A stretch of DNA of 64,000 nt from Sepiola atlantica (taxonomy: Eukaryota > Mollusca > Cephalopoda > Sepiida > Sepiolidae): contig OY744531.1 in NCBI GenBank assembly GCA_963556195.1, forward strand, positions 102,605,642-102,669,641, read 5' to 3'. Below the pieces are notes generated by a model, which worked only from the letters and a program-made list of their open reading frames with translations, was not told the DNA's origin and did not search any database. Position 1 is the stretch's first letter. Each line of letters begins with the position of its first letter. A program made the position numbers and the translations under genes. This document shows, one piece after another, positions 42,949-52,459 of this stretch.

Positions 42949-43945
42949 AGCATTGGTACTTGTTCAGATATTGACCCTAATTTCCATGACTGCCCGGCAG
43001 CAGCAAGCCGACAGCTAACGGAAGTGTCCGAGACCTGCCGAGTCGGCAGACGACAACAATGTAAGACGATGAATATACGAAAAAAAGAAATGCAATACAA
43101 AAAATGAAATAAATGAACAAACCCATAGCTGAAATAAATAAACTTTTTTTTTATTATTATTTTTTAACCATTTTTGTAAGAACTTTTGTAGAAACGCTAA
43201 CTTTTTAAACCATTTTTTTTTTAACTGAAATAAACTGTTTTTTTTTTAACTTTAAAACGCGAAAATAATAGAAACTGTTTTTTTTTTTTTGTAACTTTTG
43301 TAAACAATGTTTTTTTTTTTTTCATTATTTTAGCTTTTTTTTGGAGGTTTTTTTTTTCTTTTTTTTGCATTAGGCATTTGTTTCCTTCATTACATTCTTT
43401 TCCTGGAGGGGTAAGGGCTTGTTTTTCGTTTTTGGAGGGGGGCTTAGCGAAATATAGGCAGAAGAGGAGGATGGGGTCGTCGTCGAGGATGTGGAAATTT
43501 TTCCAGTCCACTTGCGTGGCTCTAGACAGTACGCCACATTCCTTTAATAAGTTTTTCCCGGTCGCCATATCCTGGGACCACAGGTATATCATCTTCAAAA
43601 TTGTTGAAATTGCGAGTTTTGACCGCGAAAAAAAAAGTCCCATCCCGGCATTCCTGGGTGGGACATCTCCAGGCATATTTCTCCGTCACATTCTTTCGCG
43701 GTACTAGCCGGCAAAGCTTTCTGCTGGCAAAAGTTAATGCACTGCTCCGGAGAGGCAATTTTACGACACAGCACTTCGAAATTCATTTTCTACAAGTGCC
43801 AAGCGTCTCTCCTTCTAATCGGTATCGTCTGCCAGCCTCGTTTTCGATTTCGGCAGGTCTTGGACGCTTCCGTTAGCTGTCGGCTTGCTGCTGCCGGACA
43901 GTCACGGAAATTAGGGTCAATATCTGAACAAGTACCAAAGCATTG
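42949..43945 (-). mobile_element. Merlin-like DNA transposon remnant with long inverted ends
   Basis: Arms of about 100 bases: the left GCATTGGTACTTGTTCAGAT, ATTGACCCTAATTTCCATGA, CGGCAGCAGCAAGCCGACAG, CTAACGGAAGTGTCC is inverted at 43850-43945 with few mismatches. Between them is a decayed minus-strand transposase-like frame (43420-43790) and a very T-rich stretch (43145-43375) that may replace lost sequence. Exact termini and target duplication were not resolved. Confidence 0.55.
43420..43790 (-). pseudogene. ISXO2/Merlin-like transposase N-terminal fragment
   Basis: The minus strand gives, in shifting frames: a start MNFEVLCRKIASPEQCINFC, a zinc-ribbon-like YAWRCPTQECRDGTFFFAVK with paired cysteines, and ILKMIYLWSQDM ... 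LSRATQVDWKNF. The order zinc ribbon, W.C..C....FF, I/L.LIYLW, T.VDW is that of ISXO2-type (Merlin/IS1016) transposases. At least two frameshifts separate these blocks and the catalytic domain is missing. The family call rests on pattern memory. Confidence 0.5.
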
Positions 43946-44064
43946 TCAGGAATTTAAAAAATAGTTAGGAATAATAAAATACTCGTTGTGTGTTTGTTTA
44001 CAAAAATTCTGTTTTTTGTCCGTAAAATTGAAAATATTCCATGATGTATGAAATACAAGGTAAT

Positions 44065-44595
44065 CCAAGGAATCGTTAATAAAATTCACAATCTTTTCTG
44101 TAATCGAACCATATTTAGTACAAATAAACTTCAGTCTATGTCTGACTTGTTCATCAGGTTCTAGTCATGAATATCCACCAGTCTTTGCATTCTCACCATT
44201 CAATGATATGAGGGGACACTTTGGTGATTGTTTCTATGAGTAGGAGGTGTGATTTTGAATATGCTTCACACTCACCGGACAATAACCCCCAGATGTGTAT
44301 CTATTGGGTTATCTTGAAGATAATGTCCATGAAAAACTTCCCAGGCTATTTCTGAACTGAAGAGGGCCATCACAGCCCAAATCAGGACAATGCCAAGAGA
44401 GGAGTGTGTCATAGTTATGCCGCATCCAGGTGTGTTTATCATTGAACAGTGATGAAACAAGGACTGTTGAACATTTATGACTGAAACTTGGTGGACAAGT
44501 CAGACATAGACTTAAGTTTATTTGTGTCAAATATGGTTGTTTTACAAAAAGGATTGTTGATTTTCTCAATAATTCCATAGATGGCATTTTTTTTT
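44065..44595. mobile_element. Foldback element, largest copy
   Basis: The left arm AGGAATCGTTAATAAAATTC ... AATAAACTTCAGTCTATGTC TGACTTG pairs with the right arm 44455-44585 (ATGACTGAAACTTGGTGGAC ... ATTTTCTCAATAATTCCAT). The roughly 240-base centre has GGACACTTTGGTGATTG, inverted relative to 10165 and 21555, and a frame of 92 codons without a recognised motif. The longest member suggests the shorter ones are deleted derivatives. Confidence 0.75.
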
Positions 44596-44619
44596 GAGCG
44601 GCGGGGGGGGGGACCCTAT

Positions 44620-44713
44620 TGTTGGGCTGGTGTTTCTAATCCTAACCCTATTGTTGGGCTGGTGTTTCTAATCCTAACCCTAACCCTATTGTTGGGCTGG
44701 TGTTTCTAATCCT
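44620..44713. repeat. Tandem repeat containing CCTAACCCTAACCC
   Basis: Three copies of CTATTGTTGGGCTGGTGTTT plus CTAATCCTAACCC, variable only in number of CCCTAA units. Another array linking a short motif with telomere-like hexamers. Confidence 0.9.
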
Positions 44714-44797
44714 AGGCCAAGACAATACCAGTCTATGGGGTGCAGTATCCATCGGAACAGATACTACACTTTGATCTTAGCCAAAAGGCCAAGAAAC
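44714..44797 (-). mobile_element. U2-SINE head only
   Basis: The minus strand has TTTCTTGGCCTTTTGGCTAA, GATCAAAGTGTAGTATCTGT, TCCGATGGATACTGCACCCC and then the first linker (TATTGTCTTGGCC), where it stops. The whole body is missing, so the left side is truncated at the telomere-like repeat. Confidence 0.8.
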
Positions 44798-45002
44798 AGA
44801 GCCATAAGTTGTAATTAACTGAAAAATTCACACATCTCTCTCTTAGCTATCTATTTCTCTCGCCCCTCTCACTGTATGTTGATTCAATCACTCTCTGATA
44901 TCTCTTAATGTTTCAGCAAACATTTTGAGAAAGTCTGGCTCTTTCTTTTAAACTAATTCACACAGTATTTTCATAACATTTTTTAGCTTATACAGTAGAA
45001 AG

Positions 45003-45160
45003 TTCATTAGCTCAGAGGGTAGAACGTTCATCTCTCACGATCTGTAGTGACAAAATCCCAGGTTTGAATCTCTGAATTATTGCGCTCACTACATTCAGCC
45101 ACACTGATGAGCCTTGAAAAGACGAAACAGCTCTCTGTGGATGAATCTATTTAATTTAGT
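45003..45160 (+). mobile_element. tRNA-headed SINE
   Basis: TTAGCTCAGAGGGTAGAACG (A box), CCCAGGTTTGAATCTCTGAA (B box), CACACTGATGAGCCTTGAAA, AGACGAAACAGCTCTCTGTG and GATGAATCTATTT. No terminator or CCA; the body continues past the tRNA-like part. Confidence 0.85.
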
Positions 45161-45164
45161 TAGT

Positions 45165-45315
45165 TCAGAGGGTAGGGCATCTGACTGTCACAAGCGGTAG
45201 TGGAAAAGTCCGCGGTTCGTATCTCAGGGTTGGTGTGGTTTCTATATTTAGCCAGACTGATGAGTTTTGAAAAAATCGGAACACCTGCCTGTGGATGACT
45301 ATATTTTAAATACAG
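45165..45315 (+). mobile_element. tRNA-headed SINE, adjacent direct copy
   Basis: TTCAGAGGGTAGGGCATCTG (A box), CGCGGTTCGTATCTCAGGGT (B box), AGACTGATGAGTTTTGAAAA and CTGTGGATGACTATATTTTA. In tandem with 45003-45160. Confidence 0.85.
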
Positions 45316-45589
45316 TATTATAGATAATACATAGGTGAGTAGACAAGTGCCTCAAAAAGTATTGATATGAAGAAATGACCTGTGATTTGACCTTTTTTTA
45401 ATAAAAAGCACCGCAGAAGTATAAGCGTCCTGCGAAAAAAATCACAAGATGCAAGTGTATTTTTGACACGGCATCTCTCCTCTCTCTCCAGCTATTGGTA
45501 AAATGATATGTTTGATACCATGTAACATAACAAGTGTTGGATACATAAACAACTAAGAATTTAAAAAAAAAAAGTTTGGAGACCTGTAA

Positions 45590-45690
45590 CAGACGAGAAC
45601 ACGCGAAAGGTTCACCAACAAGGCGTTGAGGGGCAGCAAGCACTTGATAACCCACTAGACCAATCTGCAATTGAAACACAAACACGATAA
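45590..45690 (-). mobile_element. Possible tRNA-like SINE head
   Basis: Minus strand ATTGGTCTAGTGGGTTATCA resembles an A box and TTGGTGAACCTTTCGCG a weak B box. It could also be chance. It lies in a 145-codon frame (45398-45835) with no recognised motif. Confidence 0.3.
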
Positions 45691-45769
45691 CCACCCCCCC
45701 CTCTCTCTCTCTCTCTCTCCAGTTATGGGTAAAATAGCAATACGTCTTCAGTGAATCGTTTACAATGAG

Positions 45770-45840
45770 ATGTTTATAATAGGTATTGTATTTGGCATTA
45801 AATAAGCCCCAAAGTATCGATATGCTGTCGAACAAACAAA
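45770..45840 (+). mobile_element. LINE 3' end fragment
   Basis: TTTGGCATTAAATAAGCCCC and ATCGATATGCTGTCGAACAA resemble the 3' ends at 39707-39955 and 59690-59735. Confidence 0.4.
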
Positions 45841-45849
45841 TCGACCAAT

Positions 45850-46823
45850 AAAGAAGGGCCCCCTATTTTTGTCCTGCTTATTTTAAAAACTTTTTGGTTT
45901 GTAATTGTTTTCGGTGACAAGAGAAGACTCCGTTATTATTCTCTGTCAGGCACAACTAATGGAAATGTCCAATCAAGCTTGCTGCACAGAAAACGGTCTC
46001 ATTTTCTGCGTATCTTACAAATTTGTTGTCAATTTAGAAATAGTCAGTGGACAACTGGAGTGAGTGAGTGAATGAGAGAGCGGGTCAGTTGATTGTCCTG
46101 CAGTGCTTTTGTATGGCCCACGTCTATTAACATCAAAGAAATATTTTATTTTCTTTGATGTCAATGGTCGTATGGAAGGCATGACAAGCCTAGGGCTTCC
46201 GGCTGAATCCAGGGATTTGCATAATTATCTTCTGCTTGTCCAGTCACAGGATGGTGATGCCGAAGGAGGGAGGAAGAGGCTTTCTTTTATCAATTTTCTA
46301 TGACGAAGCCTTTTCACTGTGTTTGCCATCAATAGATAATATCTCTTCTCAACGTGAAACCAACTTGCAACTCCCGCAAGGAAATCGTACAGTGCACTGA
46401 AAGGTTTTCCTATGCGTGGCATATATATCGCAGCCTTTTCTGCTCTTGGTTGAAGAGTGCTTGTGGAGATAAGTTGATAATAAAATGCCAATAACCATTG
46501 AAACACCTGAAGAGTGCCATTGGAATCGCAAAAGAATTCTTTAAGTGAAGTACATGACTGACTGCTGTTTGTCCAAAGACTCCACTTTGTTATTGTAGAA
46601 TTAATAATTGACAATCCCCCCCCTCTCTCTCTGTTTCTCAAGGAAACTTCAAGACAGTAACATGACCATTAGTAGATGTTCATTTACCTTATATAAGTCT
46701 AGTTTATATAAGTTTGTTAGGGTTAGGGGTTTGGAAAGAATGAGGAACAGATCAAGTATGTACAGAATGTTTCATATTTAATGAAATGTGTTTTATACAT
46801 AAATAAACAAGCTGTGCGTACAT
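45850..46823. other. No gene recognised; small hairpin at 46124-46159
   Basis: ACATCAAAGAAA and TTTCTTTGATGT can pair (46131-46163 region). A 138-codon minus frame (46225-46641) has no family I recognise; its composition is less AT-rich, so an exon is not excluded. GTTAGGGTTAGGGGTT at about 46718 is telomere-like. Confidence 0.35.
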
Positions 46824-47438
46824 GGTCCCCCTCTGTATGTGACTCGATGTGGCGAGTGCAAAATGCAATAAATTTGGGCAATTTGGGGCATTTTTATCCC
46901 CCTCCCCTTGACCCCCTGGTGGCGCGAACCAGAATTTTTCTGAGGTCAAGGATGCTCATTTTATATCCAGAACAATTGCCTCTACATTTTGGCCAAGTTT
47001 CAAAAAAATTGAATGGATGGATCAAACGTTATGGGAGAAAAGAGTCATTTTTTGCACTTTTGGGGGCTTTTGACTCCCTGGGGGCGCGAACCAGATTTTT
47101 TCTAAGGTCAGCAATACTTATTTTGTATTAGGAACAATTGCCTCCACATTTTAGCCAAGTTTCAGAGAAATTGAATGGATGGATGAAAAGTTATGGGGCA
47201 AAAAATAATTTTTTGCCATTTCGGTGCCTTTTGACCCCCTGGGAGGCTAACCAGATTTTTTTTCAAAAATCGGAGAATGTCACTTTCTAACCTGACCAAA
47301 GTTACAACTTCATGCAAAATTTAAGAGAAATTCAATGGATGGTTGTGGAGAAAAATACGGACGGACGGATTGACGGACGGACGGACGGACGGAAATGCCT
47401 CAAAACATAGGTCCCCCGATTTTATAAATCGGGGGACC
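46824..47438. mobile_element. Element with GGTCCCCC ends, 3 internal units and terminal hairpin
   Basis: It begins GGTCCCCC (46824) and ends GGGGGACC (47438). Inside are three imperfect units of about 155-160 bases, each with CATTTT...GACCCCCTGG, GCGCGAACCAGATTTTTTCT, AGGAACAATTGCCT, AGCCAAGTTTCAGAGAAATT and GAATGGATGGATGAAAAGTT. An (ACGG)n run (47357-47392) precedes a perfect 13-bp hairpin GGTCCCCCGATTT/AAATCGGGGGACC (47410-47438, loop TAT). No ORF of note. Family unknown to me. Confidence 0.7.
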
Positions 47439-47626
47439 AATTATATATTCAGAAACTATACATTACAGATTCCATTATTTCACTGACAATGATGTACCAT
47501 GGTTTCATTATATATATATATATATATTTGTGAATTTTTATTAAAAATGTATATTTAGGTATACACTTTTATAATCTCTGAAATTGTTTCAAATTGCAAG
47601 CTCAATGAGTTTTTTTTACAAGCATC

Positions 47627-47783
47627 AGAGCATATATAGTTTTCAGTTACATTCCAATGTATTTTATGAAAGAAAAAATACTGGTATTCGCTGAAATCAG
47701 AAAATAAGGAAATTGAAAAAATAAATAAATTAAAATTATGGTTATGGATTGATTTTTCCTTTGGTCATGGGAATGTAACTAAA

Positions 47784-47800
<17 letters not shown>
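47627..47800. repeat. Small foldback beside (TA)n
   Basis: ATATATAGTTTTCAGTTACA TTCC (47627) pairs with GGGAATGTAACTAAAAACTA (47768). Arms about 25 bases. (TA)n tracts lie at both sides. Confidence 0.55.
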
Positions 47801-47820
<20 letters not shown>

Positions 47821-48189
47821 CTGTATTTTAGATATAATGTGAGATTTACCTCTATTTCAATGCTTGGAATAGGCTAATGAACAATAATTACATAAAGAAA
47901 TCTGTTTTCACATACTGATCTGTGTTTTTAAAAGCAAAAATTATTCTTTAAATCACTTTTTCCAATTTTGATATTCAGTTCAGTTCGATATTTTTTTACT
48001 TTTTAGGATGGAATTGTGAGATTTACAGTGATGCTCCCACTCGACACTGCGACAAAAATTTAATAGAATAAAGTTTCATATACACTGGTCGTAGACTCAT
48101 AAAAAGAAAAATGGCATCTGATTTTTTTTTGTTTATATCCTTTTAAAAATAAGTTTTCACTTTTTTGTACTAGTATACAATTTATATAT

Positions 48190-48214
48190 ATACTGATTTA
48201 CTAATATACAGCTA

Positions 48215-48253
<39 letters not shown>
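48190..48253. repeat. (TA)n microsatellite
   Basis: TATA-rich with a pure AT run from about 48219. 47801-48189 to its left has no recognised gene. Confidence 0.9.
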
Positions 48254-48256
<3 letters not shown>

Positions 48257-48389
48257 CTTTAAATCGTCTGTCAAAACCTAGGTGACAGCAGTGTATGCTC
48301 TGAGCCACAGGTAATATGGAACATTGGTGCATACACATGTCGCTTCCACAACTGCCCTAGTCAGATGGAAACGGTGGAGCCCTTGGACT

Positions 48390-50310
48390 ACCAGAAGTGT
48401 CCCAGTTTGTTGAGGAAAAGCATCCATCTGACTGTAAAACTGCCTATATTAACAATGTCAAGTCAAAAAAGAAGAAAAAAGCAAGGCCACTGGCGGTTTC
48501 TCGGGCTTGGCGGGCCTCAGGATGCATAGGATCACAGGGTCCGGCCACGATGAATCCAACGAACGCTCTGTGTCCTTTCGTGTGGGAACCCTGAATGTTG
48601 GTACTATGCGAGGGAAGGCTAGTGAAGTGGTGGAAACATTGACATGCTCTGCCTGCAAGAGACCAAATGGAGAAATGTTGGTGCCAGAAAGATCTCTAGT
48701 AAGGACACCCAGTGCAAGTTCCTCTGGGTACTGGAAGTGGTGGACAAGGATATTTGAAGTAAAACAAATATCTGACTTCTAGCGCGTTTGGTGGTTAATA
48801 AAATTGTCTTTGTGTGTGTCTATGCCCCTCAGATTGGCCTTAGTGAGGATGTTAAGTGCCAGTTCTACGATCAGCTGCAGAGCCTTGTTGCAGCAGTCCC
48901 TGCATCTGAGGTTCTATTTGTATGTGGAGAATGGAATGGGCACATAGTCAGACAATAAGACTGATACATGGAGGTACATGGAGGGCATGCCATTGGCAAA
49001 CACAATGAGGAAGGTGAAAGAGTACTCGAGTTTGCCATAGCAAACGACCTTGTGGTTGAAAATTCAGTTTTCATTAAGAAACCTAGAAATCTAATCACTT
49101 ACCAATCTGGAGATGTTTCTACACAGATTGACTACATCTTATACAGGCGCCGTTTCAGACTTGTTATGTGTGACATAAGTATAGTAGCTCCCCGTGAGTG
49201 CAAGAGTCAGTTCAAACCACGCATAAACTTAAAGACACAGAAGCCGAGTTTGCTGAGCTTTTTACTTCTAAGATAGAAGGCGTTCAGTCAAACAATGTGG
49301 AGGAGACATGGTCTAAATTGAAGACAAGTTGTCCAACGCTGCAAAAGAAGTGTGCGGTCTTACATCCCGGCATCGTTGGCATAAACAAACCTGGTGGTGG
49401 AATGTCAGCATGGACAACGCCATAAAAGAGAAGAGATGTTTCAAAGTCCGGAGGGTGGTGGAAAGAGAGTAGCTTATAATGCCACAAAACGCACAGCTAA
49501 GCGTGTCATCTTTTAGGCAAAATCTGGCGCAGGTAGCATTCCATAACATAACCTCTAGGTCAGTAACAGTTTACAAACTGGCTAAACAGAAGCGACGAGA
49601 CAACTGGAATGTTGTTAGAGAGAAATCTGTGAAGAATGACTATGGTGAACTATCCATTGGCTTGGATGACAAAAAGATAGCATGGAAACAGAACTACGAG
49701 TGTCTGCTTAGTGTGGAATTTTCCTGAGATCCTGACAGTCTCTCAGAAGCACCCTCTGTGGAGGGCCCGAGTGTACTCATCACCACCGAAATGATTGTAG
49801 AGGCAGTAGGCAAGATGAAAATGGTTACGGCTGGAGGACCTTCGGGAGTTACAGCAAAGATGCTGAAGTTCGCTGGCAAGCTTGGTATTGCCATTATACA
49901 AGATCTATCAGATCATATGGTGGGCGATGAGGACGCTGGGACTAGAGGAATGGCTGGTGCAGTCTGTGCAGTGAATGTACTCAAACGCTAGAAGCTATGT
50001 GTGTGTGGGGGACGGGTACATTAAGCCATTCAGTGTGGGCGTTGGTGTGCAGCAGGGTTTGGTATTGAGCCCTCTTCATCATCGTCTTGGGATCCCTGTC
50101 ACTCAGAGAACCGGATGCCCTTGAGAGCTTCTGTACGCGGATGACCTTGCAATTTTCGAAACTTCACTGGTTTCTTGGGATGAGATGTGTAAGCGCGACT
50201 GTGCAGCCCTGGGGATTGCAAACCTAGATCCTCGAGACCGCCAGGCCTGGAGTGGAAGACTTCGATTAAGACTGACAGACAGGCTCCACCCTCTTATAAA
50301 AGACTAATCA
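48390..50310 (+). pseudogene. RTE-type LINE, decayed endonuclease and reverse transcriptase
   Basis: Blocks in order, with frame changes between them: the endonuclease start FRVGTLNVGTMRGKASEVVE (48567-48640); IVFVCVYAPQIGLSEDVKCQ and later VLFVCGEWNGH (48800-48945; functional enzymes usually have GDFNGH, so a catalytic Asp is replaced); EVHGGHAIGKHNEEGERVLE and the closing QIDYILYRR (48968-49150); linker KLAKQKRRDNWNVVREKSVK (49570-49640); RT start KMVTAGGPSGVTAKMLKFAG (49815-49880); then, after a deletion, FSVGVGVQQGLVLSP and the YADD box LLYADDLAIFETS (50035-50165). The usual length is about 1000 codons; here it is gapped, with stops, and ends in a GAT-rich tail. Confidence 0.85.
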
Positions 50311-50361
50311 AATGATGATGATGGTGGTGGTGATGATAATGGTGGTGGTGTGGTGGTGATG

Positions 50362-50393
<32 letters not shown>

Positions 50394-50475
50394 GATGGTG
50401 GTGTGGTGGTGGTGATGATGATGATGATGGTGGTGGTGATGATAATGGGGGGTGGTGGTGATGATGATGATGATA
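50311..50475. repeat. (GATGGTGGT)n tail of the LINE
   Basis: GAT and GGTGGT mixtures beginning directly after AAAGACTAATCAA, where the LINE ends. Simple-repeat 3' tails are typical of RTE elements. Confidence 0.85.
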
Positions 50476-50489
50476 TATGTAATGTATTA

Positions 50490-50786
50490 AGTTACATCCA
50501 TTGGGTGAAGTTTTCTATTGAAATAGCAGTGTCAATCGAATCAGCCCGGAAATATTCTATATCAATGCAGGAAACATTTCCCGATTATGAAAACCCAATA
50601 CACAAATTACCCTTGAGACGGGAGTGTTACAGATGTGGGAGTACCAGACACACAGCAGATAAATGTACATTTAAAAATAGTGAATGTTACAGATGTCATA
50701 AGACAGGAGACACCCGCGGAAAGTGCAGACAACGACAATTACAACAAAGGCGCCCTCTGGGCCAATCAAAAACTTCACCCAATTGA
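50490..50786 (+). pseudogene. Retrotransposon gag fragment with two zinc knuckles
   Basis: The plus frame has CYRCGSTRHTADKC (50625-50666; a perfect C-X2-C-X4-H-X4-C) and CYRCHKTGDTRGKC (50686-50727), where the His is replaced by Asp. This double knuckle is the nucleocapsid-like end of Ty3/gypsy or BEL-type gag. It is followed by a basic tail (RQRQLQQRRP) and a stop, with no protease or RT beyond. The first 20-odd residues of the open frame come from the GAT tail of the LINE and are not part of it. No LTR seen. Confidence 0.75.
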
Positions 50787-51049
50787 TGTAACTTAATACG
50801 TTACAATATATATACTTGCAAAATTAACAAAACTTCACCTGGGAGTGTAGAATCACTCTTTAGCTATCACTACTCCCGAGTCCACTCTGACCCAGAATGG
50901 TAGTACCTGTCAGGGTTAAATAGAAAGTATATTGCTACAAAAATAATTAGTCTACAAACCAATATACAAAACGTATGATTTCCGTAAAACCCAACGAATA
51001 TTGAAAAGATAAGAGATTTTCAAGCTTATATTTTTTTGTTTGTTTTCAG

Positions 51050-51152
51050 AAACTCGTTGCCATGCCCCAGCTTCAAGGGAGTGAGCTACTCTACAATTTC
51101 CTCACCTCCAAAGATGAGCTGACATCAAGCTTTTTGCCTGATATAAACATCG
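51050..51152 (+). CDS. Internal exon, SNX14-like sorting nexin
   Basis: A polypyrimidine-rich acceptor TTTTTTTGTTTGTTTTCAG (ends 51049) and a consensus donor GTAAGTGC (51153) delimit 103 bases: 34 codons plus one base (enters in phase 0, leaves in phase 1). It reads KLVAMPQLQGSELLYNFLTS and then a segment ending SFLPDINIG. From memory of the family, SNX13/SNX14-type proteins have a comparable ...LL..FLSP....FL..ILPDVNLGKI stretch after the PX domain and before the C-terminal nexin domain; the split Gly codon fits NLG-K. SNX14 is an ER-anchored RGS-PX protein involved in lipid and endolysosomal homeostasis. The GC content and splice signals stand out from the surrounding AT-rich DNA. No other exon of this gene was recognised in the window, so introns are at least several kilobases. 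Exon reality is firm; the family name is moderate. Confidence 0.7.
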
Positions 51153-51282
51153 GTAAGTGCAATTCCTACGCATCTAAGTAATTGTTATTGTTTTCGTTTT
51201 TTTTCAGAAGTGCACAAGTTGTTTTTTTGACATTATTTACAGTCAGACTTGTGTCGTCACTTTGGTTCTTCATATCAAAAAT

Positions 51283-51655
51283 TTGCTTAAAAGTCAGCAA
51301 ATCACTGTTTAGAGATTATTTTATCAAAAGTTTCCTTAAAAGTCAGCAAATCACTGTTTAGAGATTATTTTATCAAAAATTTGCTTAAAAGTCAGCAAAT
51401 CACTGTTTAGAGATTATTTTATCAAACATTTGCTTAAAAGTCAGCAAATCACTGTTTAGAGATTATTTTATCAAAAATTTCCTTAAAAGTCAGCAAATCA
51501 CTGTTTAGAGATTATTTTATCAAATTTCCTTAAAAGTCAGCAAATTACTGTTTAGAGATTATTTTATCAAAAATTTCCTTAAAAGTCAGCAATTCACTGT
51601 TTAGAGATTATTTTATCAAAAATTTCCTTAAAAGTCAGCAAATCAGAATACATTT
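51283..51655. repeat. 49-bp intronic tandem repeat, about 7.5 copies
   Basis: The unit is AAAAGTCAGCAAATCACTGT plus TTAGAGATTATTTTATCAAAAATTTCCTT, with TTGCTT/TTCCTT variants. Lies 130 bases downstream of the exon, inside the intron. Confidence 0.95.
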
Positions 51656-51659
51656 GCCC

Positions 51660-52038
51660 CTTTATGGTTGATAAACTTTTCATTATACTTTTGAATATCA
51701 TGGCAGGTAAATTGTTTGCACACATTTAACAAAATCAGAATTCTTATATATCAAATTCTCGGTCAAGATTGTTCTGAGGGTGTGTAATTTGCTTAATGGA
51801 TACCGTTATGTACTCCTAGCACCATATTAAATTGAGTAGCCACTGCTAAGCTATCAGACAAGTTGAGCTAGAACTAAATAGAAATCAGAAACCAGAGAGT
51901 TGGTATATAAGCAGGCTGGGATGTTCTTTTGTGTTTAGATGGGCAAGTTCATTCTCTGTGTTCTGATTATTTGATAATCCATGAGTCAACATTCTAAGTC
52001 CACTCGAATATAAGGAATTATGAAATGGATAGATTGCC
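51660..52038 (+). mobile_element. Intronic sequence with a tRNA-headed SINE fragment (51775-51860)
   Basis: TTTGCTTAATGGATACCGTT at 51788 resembles the A-box region of the copies at 6530 and 18905; the B box is not well preserved. The remainder has no recognised feature. Confidence 0.35.
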
Positions 52039-52039
52039 A

Positions 52040-52260
52040 GTTGAATCATCATTATATTTGGTTTAATGTCTGTTTTACATACTGGCATGTGTTGGACGGC
52101 TTTTAGAAATTAACTTCTGAACTAGCCTATCTCTGCCGAGGTCATTATTTAGACTGCATAAGCTAAAATGTGACAGATTTTCTTTGGAAGTCATTTCCTT
52201 AGTTGAGGCAAGATTTTTATAGACTGGATGCCCTTCCTGACACCAACCCAGTGAGGTGAT
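52040..52260 (-). mobile_element. RTE-type LINE 3' UTR
   Basis: Minus strand: GCCGTCCAACACATGCCAGT, GTAAAACAGACATTAAACCA and a short AT(GAT) tail. On the upstream side GGGTTGGTGTCAGGAAGGGC at about 52227-52250 is the usual 3' UTR block. Confidence 0.65.
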
Positions 52261-52459
52261 GGGGACCAGTGCTTTTATCGAGACACAATCTCTAGCTGAT
52301 TGCCTACCAAAGCTAAAGAGCACTTCATCTTCCCTTAATGATGAAAAATATTATGAGATGATTGAAAATGATAAATGGAATGAACTTACAAGGTTGGTTT
52401 ATGACAGGAATGTGTTGACATTGAATAATCAAAGGAAAAAGATTAAAGGAAGAAAATAA
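52256..52459 (+). other. Possible coding exon or pseudogene fragment, unrecognised
   Basis: A 67-codon plus frame with protein-like composition (ETQSLADCLPKLKSTSSSLN; YYEMIENDKWNELTRLVYDR) ending at a stop after a basic tail (KKIKGRK). It abuts a LINE 3' UTR and could be a terminal exon of the host gene or a processed fragment. No domain recognised; start uncertain. Confidence 0.25.

Noticed and set aside
45398..45835. 145-codon minus-strand frame as a gene
   Set aside because: Overlaps a CT run, a LINE 3' end and a tRNA-like block; no recognised motif.
46225..46641. 138-codon minus-strand frame as a gene
   Set aside because: No domain recognised, no splice borders found, and the start lies in a CT-rich stretch. 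Kept only as unannotated sequence.
46824..47438. Helitron
   Set aside because: A 3' hairpin is present, but there is no TC start, no CTRR end after the hairpin and no AT-target context that I can confirm.
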